This document shows, in pieces, positions 43,539 through 52,330 of a stretch of DNA of 64,000 nt. Source of the stretch: Streptomyces sp. NBC_00287 (GTDB lineage: Bacteria; Actinomycetota; Actinomycetes; Streptomycetales; Streptomycetaceae); assembly GCF_036173105.1 (NCBI RefSeq), contig NZ_CP108053.1, positions 9,362,001-9,426,000 on the forward strand. Reading direction: 5' to 3'. The notes under the pieces are model-generated. The model saw only the letters and a list, made by a program, of their open reading frames with translations. It was not told the DNA's origin and did not search any database. A program made the translations under genes and the position numbers. Each line of letters starts with the position of its first letter. The stretch's first letter is position 1.

Positions 43539-43925
43539 TCATCGCCAGACCTGGATCCGTACGGTGAAGGCGCCGGCCCCGTTTCCAGGCTTGTTGTCGT
43601 TGATACGGAGCGCGAGGCGCGTCTCTCCTGGGCCGAGGCTGGCGTTCTGGTAGGTGCGCCGTAGGGAGGAGCCGATGAAGAAGTAACCGTCTTCTGCCGT
43701 GTGCCCGAGCAGACTGAACGGAGTTGCTCCGGGAAGAGGACTGTCGTTGCTGGCGCTGTATCCGGCCCACCCGTTGGGGCCATTCTCTCCGGTAAACCAC
43801 ACGCCGGCCCAGATGCTGCCGCTGGCGCTGATGTCTACCCAGTCGCCGTTCTTGAGATTTATGTTGGCATCGACGTCGCTGTTCCATTCTGCGACAGTCA
43901 TGTATTTATCTACGATGACAGGCAT
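43539..43925 (-). CDS. LecA/PA-IL-like carbohydrate-binding protein
   Basis: A 128-residue jelly-roll protein. DWVDISASGSIWAGVWFTGE, GPNGW, PLPGATPFSLLGHTAEDGYF, a Y-NASLGPGETRLALRINDN strand and KPGNGAGAFTVRIQVWR match the order of the calcium-dependent galactose-binding PA-IL family. There the C-terminal N-D-x-P-x-x-N-x-G-x-F-x-V motif supplies calcium and sugar contacts. There is no signal peptide. Target sugar unknown. Confidence 0.6.
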   Translation of the reverse strand: MPVIVDKYMTVAEWNSDVDANINLKNGDWVDISASGSIWAGVWFTGENGPNGWAGYSASNDSPLPGATPFSLLGHTAEDGYFFIGSSLRRTYQNASLGPGETRLALRINDNKPGNGAGAFTVRIQVWR

Positions 43926-44497
43926 TTCTTCCCCCCGGTTCTTTAGCTGATTAGATGGTCATTTCTGTTGAACGGCGCGACTGCAGCGCTACCATCACTG
44001 GTGCAGTGCAGGAGGTGCGGGTTGCGTGAGCTTGCCCGGCCTTTCTCGGTCCGCTTTGTGGGTGGGATGTAGTAGCCGGTAACTCGCATTGCGTGAACAC
44101 TGCTCCTATGTGCTCACTGATCGCAATACCAGGAGTGCGTATATTTTCTCGTTAGCGATTCCTGGGCTCTTTTGTTCGAATCAGCTGGCGCAAGCCTTGT
44201 TTCTCGCCAATGGCGTGACGTCTTCCCCATGCGGCAACACAGCGTGCGAGGGCGCGCTTAGCTTGTCCTACCTTCCAAGCGTGGGTCTGAGCTGGTCATT
44301 CGTAAGATCGGCGGACCCAGGGGTTTTGGGTATGGCTGTGAGCTTGTCGTCGTTCGATGGCTCAAAGAACTTGGCCGCCCGGAGCCCCGCGACGACTCGA
44401 CCGCTCATTGGGATACGCGACTCGATCGCTGTGTAGGACAACGTCGGCGAGGACGTCTGCGGGATCGATCTGTGACGACGAGCTGGCGGAGGTGACC
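43926..44497. other. Region without a supported gene
   Basis: About 570 bp between the lectin-like gene and the IS110 transposase. GC content drops near 43930-44000 and 44095-44180, so promoters for the lectin gene are plausible. Open frames here lack coding bias. The left end of the IS110 element probably lies in the last 100 bp. Confidence 0.4.
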
Positions 44498-45691
44498 GTG
44501 CCCCAGATCTGGGCCGGAGTGGACATCGGCAAGGAATTCCACCACTGCGTGGTGGTCGACGAGCGCGGCGAACGCCTCCTTTCACGCCGAGTCTTCAACG
44601 ATGAACCAGCCTTGCTGGAGCTGATCGCAGACGTACTCGTGCTTTCCGAGGACGCCCTGTGGGGTGTGGACATCAACCACGGTGGGGGCGCCCTGCTCAT
44701 CGGTCTCCTGCTCAGCCACGACCAGCCGATGGTCTACATCACCGGCTTGGCCGTGCACCAGGCGTCGGCCGCCTACCGCAGCCAGGGCAAGACGGATGAG
44801 AAGGACGCGTTCGTCATCGCCGACCAGGCACGCATGCGCCAGGACCTCGGTCTCCTGCGGCCCGGCGACGAGATAGCCGTCGACTTGCGAACCCTCACCG
44901 CCCGCCGCCTCGACCTGGTCAACGACCGCACCCGTCAGACCAACCGGCTGCGGGCCCAACTGCTGGAGTTCTTCCCTGCGTTGGAGCGGGCACTGAACCT
45001 GAGCAAGAAGGGTCCGGTCATGCTGCTGACCGGCTACCAGACGCCGGCCGCGATCCGCCGCAGCGGGGCCAGGCGCATCGGAACCTGGCTGAAGAACCGC
45101 AAGGTGAAGAACGCCGCCATGCTCGCCGAAACAGCTGTCGAGGCGGCCAGGTCCCAGCACACCGCCCTGCCGGGAGAGATCCTCGCGGCCGCCATGGTCG
45201 CCCGCATCGCCAAGGGCGTGCTGGCCCTCGACCAGGAGATCGCCGAACTCGACGCGCTCATCGAAGCCCGGTTCAACGAGCACCGACACGCGACGCTGAT
45301 CCGCAGCCTGCCCGGCATGGGCACCCTCCTCGGCGCCGAGTTCATCGCCGCCACCGGCGGCGACCTGGAAGCGTTCGGCACGGCCGACCGCCTGGCGTCC
45401 TTCGCCGGCCTCTCACCAGTGCCGCGGGACTCCGGCCGCGTCAGCGGCAACATGCGCCGCCCGCGCCGCTACCACCGCGGCCTGCTCCGGGCCTTCTACC
45501 TCTCCGCGATGGCCAGTCTGAGAACGTGCTCCGCCTCCCAGGCTTACTACGGGCGCAAGCGGAACGAGGGGAAGGGGCACAAACAGGCCCTTCTCGGCGT
45601 AGGCGACGACCCCACCCTCGCTGTCCCGCCCGGAGGCAGGCCGCGCTTACGCTCTCGGCGCGCAGCCCGAGCGCTCCTCATACGCGACTGA
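44498..45691 (+). CDS. IS110-family transposase with altered C-terminus
   Basis: A 397-residue DEDD transposase. GVDIGKEFHHCVVVD (first Asp) opens the RuvC-like domain, DEKDAFVIADQARMR supplies the Asp pair, and the C-terminal domain has LIRSLPGMGTLLGAEFIA, DRLASFAGLSPVPRDSG and ...RRYHRGLLRAFYLSAM with the Ser region. After GKGHKQALL the usual ALARRRLN-type ending is replaced by about 35 unrelated residues; the expected Arg-rich part is in another frame. A late frameshift has probably changed the tail. GTG 44498 follows GGAGG. Confidence 0.75.
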   Translation: MPQIWAGVDIGKEFHHCVVVDERGERLLSRRVFNDEPALLELIADVLVLSEDALWGVDINHGGGALLIGLLLSHDQPMVYITGLAVHQASAAYRSQGKTDEKDAFVIADQARMRQDLGLLRPGDEIAVDLRTLTARRLDLVNDRTRQTNRLRAQLLEFFPALERALNLSKKGPVMLLTGYQTPAAIRRSGARRIGTWLKNRKVKNAAMLAETAVEAARSQHTALPGEILAAAMVARIAKGVLALDQEIAELDALIEARFNEHRHATLIRSLPGMGTLLGAEFIAATGGDLEAFGTADRLASFAGLSPVPRDSGRVSGNMRRPRRYHRGLLRAFYLSAMASLRTCSASQAYYGRKRNEGKGHKQALLGVGDDPTLAVPPGGRPRLRSRRAARALLIRD

Positions 45692-45879
45692 TCGCGAGCC
45701 GCGATCACGTCCGGCGCTACACCCCCATGTGACTGTTGCGCGCTGCTGCCGACATTTCCTACACCCGAGGGCCCGATGCATGCTGCATCGCCCGGCGGAT
45801 CTTTCATCGAGACAACGGAGTGGGCAATGAGCTGGTTGATCCCCGCATCTGTGGCATCGGCTCTGTCGGAGGTCGTCCG

Positions 45880-46386
45880 ATGAGCACGGTGGAGTTCACC
45901 GACCGCGTCGACCTTCGCCTGCGCGTGAATGGCCTCGACATGCAGCTCCATGCGGTTGACGCACATGTGTCCCTGCTGGATCTGCTGCGTGAGCACCTCG
46001 GCCTGACCGGCGCCAAGAAGGGCTGCAACCATGGCGAGTGCGGCGCGTGCACGGTCCTGCTCGACGGCCGCAGGGTGAACGGGTGCCTGGTCCTGGCCGC
46101 GGCGGCGGACGGGCGTGAGGTCGTGACCGTAGAGGGCCTTGCCCAGGGCGAGCAGTTGCACCCGGTCCAGCGCGCGTTCATCGACTGCGACGCATTCCAG
46201 TGCGGGTTCTGCACCTCCGGCCAGGTGATCTCCGCCGTGGCCTGCATCGACGAGGGCCACACAACCGACGAGCACGAGATCCGCGAGTGGATGAGCGGGA
46301 ACATCTGCCGCTGCAGCTCTTATCCGCAGATCGTCGAGGCGGTCCAGGCCGCCGCCGCGTCCGAGCATGAGAAGACACCGAGCTGA
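45880..46386 (+). CDS. [2Fe-2S] subunit of a xanthine dehydrogenase/aldehyde oxidoreductase-type enzyme
   Basis: A 168-residue electron-transfer subunit. Residues 40-75 hold the plant-type [2Fe-2S] site (KKGCNHGECGACTVLLDGRRVNGCL) and residues 100-150 the second cluster (CDAFQCGFCTSGQVI and GNICRCSSYPQI). It would pass electrons from the molybdenum subunit to the FAD subunit. The FAD subunit gene overlaps its stop by one base (TGATG). The large molybdopterin subunit gene is missing from the window, so the complex cannot form from this locus. Confidence 0.85.
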   Translation: MSTVEFTDRVDLRLRVNGLDMQLHAVDAHVSLLDLLREHLGLTGAKKGCNHGECGACTVLLDGRRVNGCLVLAAAADGREVVTVEGLAQGEQLHPVQRAFIDCDAFQCGFCTSGQVISAVACIDEGHTTDEHEIREWMSGNICRCSSYPQIVEAVQAAAASEHEKTPS

Positions 46387-46640
46387 TGATCCCGTTCTCC
46401 TACGCTCGTGCCACGACACTGGACGAGGCCCTGGACGCGGTGCGTGATCCGGGGACCGCCGTGCTCGCCGGCGGCACCGAGCTGCTCAACTGGCTGCGCC
46501 TTGGCATTGCCGTGCCCGACCGTGTCGTCGACATCTCCCGGGTTCCCGGCCTCGACCGGATCGAGCCGCTGCTTGGCGGTGTACTGCGTATCGGCGCGCT
46601 TGTGCGCCTGAACGACGTCGCAGCCGACCCGAACGTCGCC
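46386..46640 (+). pseudogene. FAD-binding subunit of the same oxidoreductase, truncated
   Basis: MIPFSYARATTLDEALDAVR, TAVLAGGTELLNWLRLGIAV, DRVVDISRVPGLDRIEP and GALVRLNDVAADPNVA cover the first 85 residues, including the AGGTELL FAD loop. Similarity ends near 46640. The frame then runs on through unrelated codons into a GNAT gene, giving a 293-codon false fusion. About two thirds of the subunit and the following molybdenum-subunit gene were lost. Confidence 0.75.
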
Positions 46641-46778
46641 CCTCACCAGCCGCGCCGAACGCCGACACGCCTGCGGCAGTGGGCCTGGGTGAGCGGTTCC
46701 CGGGAGCGGTGCAGGCACGCCTGCCCGAGCAGTCGACCCGCCGCAGGAAGGCATTCCCCGGTGCGAAATACTCTCCCG

Positions 46779-47267
46779 ATGAGTTCACGCACTTCCCCGA
46801 TCAGCCAGCCGATCACGATACGGAGGGCCGTCGCGCGGGATGCCAAACGGCTCACGCGGCTCGTGCGTGGCTCAGGCGCATACGAGGGTAAGTACGCATC
46901 CGCAGTCGCGGGCTACCGGGTCGGTCCTGATTACATCGAAGCCCACCGCGCCTTCGTAGCCGTCGGCGCCGACGAGCATGGAGGCCGGGTCCTCGGGTTC
47001 TACTCGCTCGTCCTCGTTCCACCGGAGCTCGACCTGCTGTTCGTCGCCGACGAAGCGCAAGGACGGGGTATTGGACGACTGCTCGTGGCGCACATGCAGT
47101 CCGAGGCCCGTGCCGCCGGGCTCGACCGTGTCAAGGTCGTGTCGCATCTTCCCGCCGAGGACTTCTACCACCGCGTTGGTGCAGTGCGGACCGGGACCGC
47201 GTTTGCGAACCCGCCCGCCGTGCCGTGGGACCGTCCCGAATTCGAGTTTCGCATTCCCTCGGAATGA
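46779..47267 (+). CDS. GNAT-family N-acetyltransferase
   Basis: A 162-residue GNAT from ATG 46779: ITIRRAVARDAKRLTRLVRG at the start, RVLGFYSLVLVPPELDLLFV as strand 4, ADEAQGRGIGRLLVAHMQSEA as the acetyl-CoA loop (Q-x-x-G-x-G), then EDFYHRVGAVRTG. Substrate unknown. The same frame is open from the truncated FAD subunit upstream, but the junction stretch has no family match, so separate translation is assumed. Confidence 0.7.
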   Translation: MSSRTSPISQPITIRRAVARDAKRLTRLVRGSGAYEGKYASAVAGYRVGPDYIEAHRAFVAVGADEHGGRVLGFYSLVLVPPELDLLFVADEAQGRGIGRLLVAHMQSEARAAGLDRVKVVSHLPAEDFYHRVGAVRTGTAFANPPAVPWDRPEFEFRIPSE

Positions 47268-47663
47268 CGCGGTGTGCCGGTTGGCGGGGCACCGGCTTCG
47301 CCTGCATGGTGGCCGGCATGCAGGAGCCGCTGGACGCCGCGCGCTCCGTGTGTGCCGTCGTCTCTGCCCTGGCGGGGGAAACGCCTGCGCCAGCGGCCTC
47401 CCCCGGTGACTCCCTCGCCTCCGGTACTCCCAGGGCCATCGAAATCGCGTAGACCTCGGCTCGCTCCACACACGATCGAGGTCGGCCGCGCAAATACGTA
47501 GTTCACACAACCAGTGCAAGTCGACGGTCTGGGGTGCGATGCCCTTCTTCGCCGTCTGCTCTTCCTGGAAGGCGGTGGTGCCGCTGGTGACGCGCGGGGC
47601 GTTGCAGGATGCGTAGCCCTTCTTCGGGGTGCCGGCGCACTGCAGCATCTCCAGGCGGAACCG
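47268..47663. other. Region with a possible exported-protein relic
   Basis: On the minus strand 47450-47655 reads LEMLQCAGTPKKGYASCNAP, SGTTAFQEEQTAKKGIAPQT and VDLHWLCELRICAADLDRVW, which looks like the C-terminal part of a Cys-containing protein. It has no start and meets the metallophosphoesterase duplication at 47664. The rest shows nothing. Confidence 0.3.
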
Positions 47664-47929
47664 CCGGCCCGCCCAGCGCTACGGCGTGGGGGGCCGCTGT
47701 GGGGAGCGGAGTACGAGCAGGGTGATCTCGCTGGGGGCGAAGATGCGGAATGGCGGGCCCCCAAAGCCGGTGCCGCGGCTGGTGTAGAGGAGGGTGCGGG
47801 GGGCGTGGTGGCTGAGGCCGGCGAGGGCGGGCTGGTCGATGCGGACCAGGTGGTGGAAGGGCCAGATCTGGCCGCCGTGGGTGTGGCCGGAGAGTTGGAG
47901 GTCGATGCCGTCGGCTGCCGCCCGGTCGA
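47664..47929 (-). repeat. Duplicate of the metallophosphoesterase 3' end
   Basis: This 266-bp stretch is almost the same as 26685-26951 (a few substitutions and one missing base). It covers the last ~84 codons of the gene at 26701-27921 and 16 bp beyond the stop. Both edges are sharp: the similarity starts at GCCGGCCCGCCC and ends at CCCGGTCGA. Confidence 0.9.
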
Positions 47930-47991
47930 CATCATCGCCTTGCCTCGCTCTTGGAGGGTGCTCCGCACCGGGCGGGTGAGATCATCGATGG

Positions 47992-48276
47992 ATGGCCGAC
48001 GTGCGACTGCCCCCGGGATGCAGTCTTCAGCAGATCCGCGAGGTATCCGGGGACCATGAGGCTGTCGCCCTCGACCCCGATCGGCCAGTGAAGTGGGCCG
48101 GCATCGGCGAGGCTCACGAGATGACACGCCCTGAGATGGTGCTCGGGTTCCACAGCCTATGTCTTGTGAAGCCTGTCGATGACGACGACTGGTATATGGG
48201 CAGCCTGTACGACGACGGCAGCATCGATTGTTGGGAAGCTTATGGCGACCTGTACGAGGCGCTACGCGGTCTGTAG
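47992..48276 (+). CDS. Small hypothetical protein
   Basis: A 94-residue ORF: RLPPGCSLQQIREVSGDHEA, MVLGFHSLCLVKPVDDDDWY and MGSLYDDGSIDCWEAYGDLYEALRGL. The acidic Trp/Tyr-rich C-terminus resembles immunity-type proteins of Streptomyces (SMI1-like size), but no family is recognised. The ATG has GGGTGAG upstream. Confidence 0.5.
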   Translation: MADVRLPPGCSLQQIREVSGDHEAVALDPDRPVKWAGIGEAHEMTRPEMVLGFHSLCLVKPVDDDDWYMGSLYDDGSIDCWEAYGDLYEALRGL

Positions 48277-48389
48277 GAGCAAGCGCCAGGACTCCCTACA
48301 GGAGGCGCACTGAACGTCGGCCGGTGGCGGTTCGTTGTGCGGGCCGGAGCGTGGCGCCGCGGTGAGCTGCCGATCTGACGGGGAGTGGG

Positions 48390-48803
48390 TCAGCCGACGT
48401 GGCCCGATTCGACGGGGAAGTCCGGTGGCCAGGGCTTGGACGGGTCGTACAGTGACTCCCACTCGCCCATCAGCGCGTATTCCGCCTCGCGCCAGTTGGG
48501 TATGCCCCCGACGACGAAGCTGCCTCCGTCAGGGTCCAGCATCCAGGTGTACTCGCCGTCGGATGTCTTCAGCCCGTGCCGCTCCTTCAGCACAGCGAAC
48601 TCGTCAGGACTGGCGCGCCGGATGTGGATCCCGTTGCGGTAGTAGGGCTGGAGGAGCATCAGCTCCACATGCCCGATGTAGATCTCGATACGTGTGGTGG
48701 TCCGGTCGACCAGCGTTGCCTCGCTCTGCAGGAAGAGCTGCCGGTGGGACGGATTGAACCCGACGACCCGGAACAGCCGTCCCGGACGGATGAAATCGGC
48801 CAT
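48390..48803 (-). CDS. Hypothetical protein
   Basis: A 137-residue soluble protein: LFRVVGFNPSHRQLFLQSEA, TRIEIYIGHVELMLLQPYYR, EFAVLKERHGLKTSDGEYTW and MLDPDGGSFVVGGIPNWREA. The beta-rich start and late Trp-rich loop suggest an immunity-like or ligand-binding fold. Family not recognised. ATG 48803 is the first start with good codon bias; upstream codons in the frame look random. Confidence 0.55.
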   Translation of the reverse strand: MADFIRPGRLFRVVGFNPSHRQLFLQSEATLVDRTTTRIEIYIGHVELMLLQPYYRNGIHIRRASPDEFAVLKERHGLKTSDGEYTWMLDPDGGSFVVGGIPNWREAEYALMGEWESLYDPSKPWPPDFPVESGHVG

Positions 48804-49120
48804 GGTCGAAACTCTCTCATGATCAATGCAACCGGCTCCTCCTTGGCCGGCTTGAAGCGCTCGGGGTAGATCCTCCTGCCATCCTGTCGCCCTCTGCCAC
48901 CTTGAAGAGGCCGGAGGCAGAGTACCCACGAACGGTTTCGAGGAGATCAGCGACAGTGTCATCGTCGGTACGTCGTGACTAGGCACGCGGCTACTCGGCG
49001 AGGACGTGTGTTCCTTGGTCGGAGCACATGTTCAGCCGAAGGCCGCGTCCGTGTACCGCGGTTACCGGACCAGGTGATCAAGTTCGACACACCGTTCGAC
49101 GCCGGATGTTAAAGACCGAG
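48804..49120. other. Region without a supported gene
   Basis: About 320 bp between two minus-strand genes. No ORF has bias or motif. It should hold the promoter of the gene at 48390-48803. Confidence 0.4.
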
Positions 49121-49720
49121 CTAGTCGTCGAGGAGGGCCGCTTCCTCGTCGGTGACCTGGGCGAAGCAGGCGTCCTTCGTGGCCATTGCGGTGGAGTGCC
49201 TCCAGGCCGAGAGGGCGTAGTGCCGGGCGTGGAGGGTCCAGCCCCGCTTTTTGTAAGTGGCCATGAAGGATGTGCCGTCGTTGCCGAGCGGCACCTCGTC
49301 GTCGGTGTCGCCTTTCGCCCAGCCGCTTGCCACCAGGTCCGCGAGTACGAGGTCCAGCTGCCGTCGCATCTGCGCAGGGTCGGACTTGCCGGGGGAGGCA
49401 TCAGCTGGGCCGTGCGACCAGTGGACCATGCAGGGCGACAGCCGTGCGGTGAGGGTTGCCCGTTTCCGTTCCTTCTGCGTCGATCCTTGGGTGGGAGATT
49501 CGCCGCCTCCGAGTTCCGTCAGCCCTTCGGGCAGCCGGGCGGCCGCGGCGGCGGCCTCGAGGTCTGCCCGCACACGCTGCTGGCCGAAAGGCGCCGTGGA
49601 GGCCGAGGCCGGGGATGCCTCCGTCTGGGCGGAGGGTTTGCCGCTGCCGCAGCCGGCGACGAGGACCGCGCCGACGACGGCTGTCACGAGCCGTCGGGCC
49701 CTGGCCACGGTGGTACGCAT
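49121..49720 (-). CDS. Lipoprotein, unknown function
   Basis: A 199-residue lipoprotein. The signal peptide ends in a clear lipobox, LVAGC (Cys at residue 24), followed by a Ser/Ala-rich linker. The mature part has RADLEAAAAAARLPEGLTEL, MVHWSHGPADASPG, DLVLADLVASGWAKG and WTLHARHYALSAWR...CFAQVTDEEAALL. Similar lipoproteins of about 200 residues are common in Streptomyces without a known role. It would be anchored at the outer face of the membrane. Confidence 0.75.
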   Translation of the reverse strand: MRTTVARARRLVTAVVGAVLVAGCGSGKPSAQTEASPASASTAPFGQQRVRADLEAAAAAARLPEGLTELGGGESPTQGSTQKERKRATLTARLSPCMVHWSHGPADASPGKSDPAQMRRQLDLVLADLVASGWAKGDTDDEVPLGNDGTSFMATYKKRGWTLHARHYALSAWRHSTAMATKDACFAQVTDEEAALLDD

Positions 49721-49844
49721 GTGCTCTTCTCTCGGTGCCGGACCGCCACCGACCTCTGGGCAGGTCAGGGTGGGTTTTCGATGTCTCGGACCGGGATCTT
49801 CGCACAGTCGTTCGTTGGGCTGTGTCGCCGGATGCGTTGTTCGC

Positions 49845-50185
49845 ATGGCCCGGCTCAAGGACTTCAACTTCAAGCTCGTTGTCGTCGAGCAGCTGATGTA
49901 CACCGACGAACGGCTCACGCTCAGTTCCGGCTGGCACATCTGCTGCGGGAGCAGGGGCTCGGTGACGACCCTTGGGAGTACGCCCATCAGCACGGTCTGG
50001 ACTTCAAGGTGGTGCCCGAGGCGCGTGGCTACTTCGACTTCTTGGAGATGGGCGAGCAGCTGTTGGCCGGTGTCGAGGAGTTGTGCATGGACGGCGGGAA
50101 CCAGGTGTACCAGGAGGGTCTGCCGATCATCTCCTTGCCTCTTCGCCGAGCAGCCTGCGCAGCATCCGTATGCTCCCGGTCATGA
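49845..50185 (+). pseudogene. DUF6892-type protein, frameshifted
   Basis: ATG 49845 starts MARLKDFNFKLVVVEQLMYT, then the frame changes near 49915 to FRLAHLLREQGLGDDPWEYA, KVVPEARGYFDFLEMGEQLL and AGVEELCMDGGNQVYQEGLP. This is the order of DUF6892 proteins (FNFKL-V...EELCMDGGN-VY). A one-base indel breaks it. The second frame ends at TGA 50183-50185, overlapping the ATG of the TPR gene. Confidence 0.6.
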
Positions 50186-51012
50186 GATTTCTCCGGCTGC
50201 GTGGCCAAAGCGACGCCCAGCGAATGACGGGAACGCCGGTGGGTGAGGCCAAGGCCCTTTACGAAGCGGGGCGTTACGCCGAGGCGGAGGCCGAAGCCCG
50301 CGCCGTGGCCCGATCGCGGCCACGCGACGACGAGTACGCAGCCGTGGCGCTGAACATCGCCGCGATCGCGGCGGGCGCTCAGGGCCGCAACGCCGAGGCA
50401 CTCGCCACCTACGACGAAGCGCTGCCTGCCTTCAGGAGGATATTTGGAGCCGGTCACTGGCTGACCCTGAAGCTGCGCTCGGACCGCGCCCAGCAGATGA
50501 TCTCGCTCGGTCGGCACGCCGAGTGCGAGGCAGAATGTGCGGTTGTCGCCGAGGCCGCGGGCCGCGGTACCGGCCCGGAAATGTCACTCCTGGCAGCGGC
50601 CGCCCGCAATGGGCTGGTCTTCGCTCTCAATGCGCAGGGGCGCCACCAGGAGGCCGAGGCACTTGCCCGCGAGGCCCTGGCCGCCTATCGCGCACGTGAC
50701 CGGACGTCCCTCGTGCTGCGACTTGGCCTGGCTCGCAGCCTCAACGGCCAAGCCCGGCACGAAGACGCCCTCACCGAGGCGCAGGGCGCCGACAAGCTGT
50801 ACCGCGCTCTGCCCGAATACCAGCGCCATCCCGATACGGGCGCTGTCGAACTGGCCTTTGCTCATGCCCTGTTGGGGTTGCGCCGCGCTCCCGATGCCCG
50901 TCGTCAGGCTGCAGCCGCCCACGATGCCTGCCTGGCCTCCTTCGGCCCGGACCACCGCCGCACCGTCGAAGCCCGCACGTTGCTCGAGCACATCGAGGGC
51001 ACTCGACCGTAA
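50182..51012 (+). CDS. Tetratricopeptide-repeat protein
   Basis: A 276-residue all-helical protein with five to six TPR-type units: GEAKALYEAGRYAEAEAEAR, AAIAAGAQGRNAEALATYDE, ISLGRHAECEAECAVVAEAA, FALNAQGRHQEAEALAREAL and LGLRRAPDARRQAAAAHDAC, ending with the FGPDHRRTVEARTLLEHI pattern. Such proteins mediate protein-protein contacts; the partner is unknown. Start 50182 is preferred because it forms an ATGA overlap with the previous frame; ATG 50170 is possible. Confidence 0.7.
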   Translation: MRFLRLRGQSDAQRMTGTPVGEAKALYEAGRYAEAEAEARAVARSRPRDDEYAAVALNIAAIAAGAQGRNAEALATYDEALPAFRRIFGAGHWLTLKLRSDRAQQMISLGRHAECEAECAVVAEAAGRGTGPEMSLLAAAARNGLVFALNAQGRHQEAEALAREALAAYRARDRTSLVLRLGLARSLNGQARHEDALTEAQGADKLYRALPEYQRHPDTGAVELAFAHALLGLRRAPDARRQAAAAHDACLASFGPDHRRTVEARTLLEHIEGTRP

Positions 51013-52330
51013 GCGCAGCGCCTCCGCTCGGGGCGAGTCGCAGGCGCTTCTCGGCGTTTCATCCAGCTGTCGCAACGCGCCGGGCTAACTGAGCGTTTGG
51101 TCCGGTGATTCGTGTTTGGTCCCGTCCCGGGTCAGGTTCCACGCCAGTTCAGGGTGGCTTCGCCGGTGAGTCTGCGGGCCATGAGGTTGATCAGCGCGAG
51201 GTGGATCATGGCTTCGGAGCGGTGCGGGTGGCGTTCGTAGTCGCGGGCGAGGCAGCGGTGGTGCATGAGCCAGCCGATGCTGCGCGCGATGGTCCACCGT
51301 CTCGGGATGATCGTGAACTCGCGGGTGCCGGGCGGGCGTTGGACGGGGTGGACGTCGCTGCCGAGGCGGGCTCCGTGGTCGATGGCGGTGGTGCGGTAGC
51401 CCGCGTCCACCCAGGCCTTCGGGATATGCGGGTGGGCGGCGGCGATGCGGGACAGCAGGGTCACGCCGGCTGCGGTGTCGGAGACGTTGGCGGCGGTCAC
51501 CAGCACGGTCAGCAGCAGGCCGAGGGTGTCGCAGCCGAGGTGGCGCTTACGTCCGGTGATCCGTTTCCCGGCGTCCGTGCCCTGGTCCGCGAGGTGCACG
51601 TTGCGGGAGTCTTGATGGTCTGGGAGTCCAGCACGCAGGCCGACGGCTCCGCGCCTCGGCCCTCGGCTTCGCGGACCAGACGCCGCAGCAGGCCGGTGAG
51701 CTGCTCGAACCGCCGTCCTGCTGCCACTTGGCGAATTACCCGTATACCGTGGCCCACGGGGCGAAGTCGTGCGGGAGGTAGCGCCAGGGGATGCCGGTGC
51801 GGTCCACGTGCAGGATGGCGTTCATGATCTGGCGCAGGTCGTGTTCGGGCGGCCGGCCGATGTCCAGTGCCCGGGCGCGGTGCTGGTCCCGCCAGGACGT
51901 CAGAACGGGCTCGATCAGCGCCTGTGGACAGTCACGTTATTCCCCACCCTGACGGTCACGTAATTCCCCAGGTCCTCGCCGCGTATGGGGCTAGGTTGGC
52001 CGTCATGGACATGCGGGGGTGGAGGTATCTCTATGTGGGGCCTGACGATCTGAAGACTCTCATCCGAACGGGCGGGGAGGGCCAGAGGGTTCACTCGCCG
52101 GCGGACTTCGATGAGTGGGCGTCGAGTCGGCCCGCGGAGGAATTCGCGGAGCCCTTCACCTTCGTTGTCGATGCCGCCGGCGTCCTGCGGCTCGCGCCCC
52201 GCCGCAGCGAGCACGTGGTGTGTGCTGGTGGAGACGCGGTCCTGAGCGCTGGCGAGATCAGCTTCCGCGCAGGGTTTGTCCGCGTACTCTCTGTTCTGGC
52301 CGGGTCGGTACGTTTGAATGTCCCCAGCAG

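Noticed and set aside
44498..45691. A fully intact IS110 transposase
   Set aside because: The last 35 residues do not match the family ending, which is partly found in another frame.
46386..47267. A 293-residue FAD-subunit/GNAT fusion protein
   Set aside because: The junction stretch has no match and the FAD part ends in mid-domain, so it is a deletion scar read through in frame.
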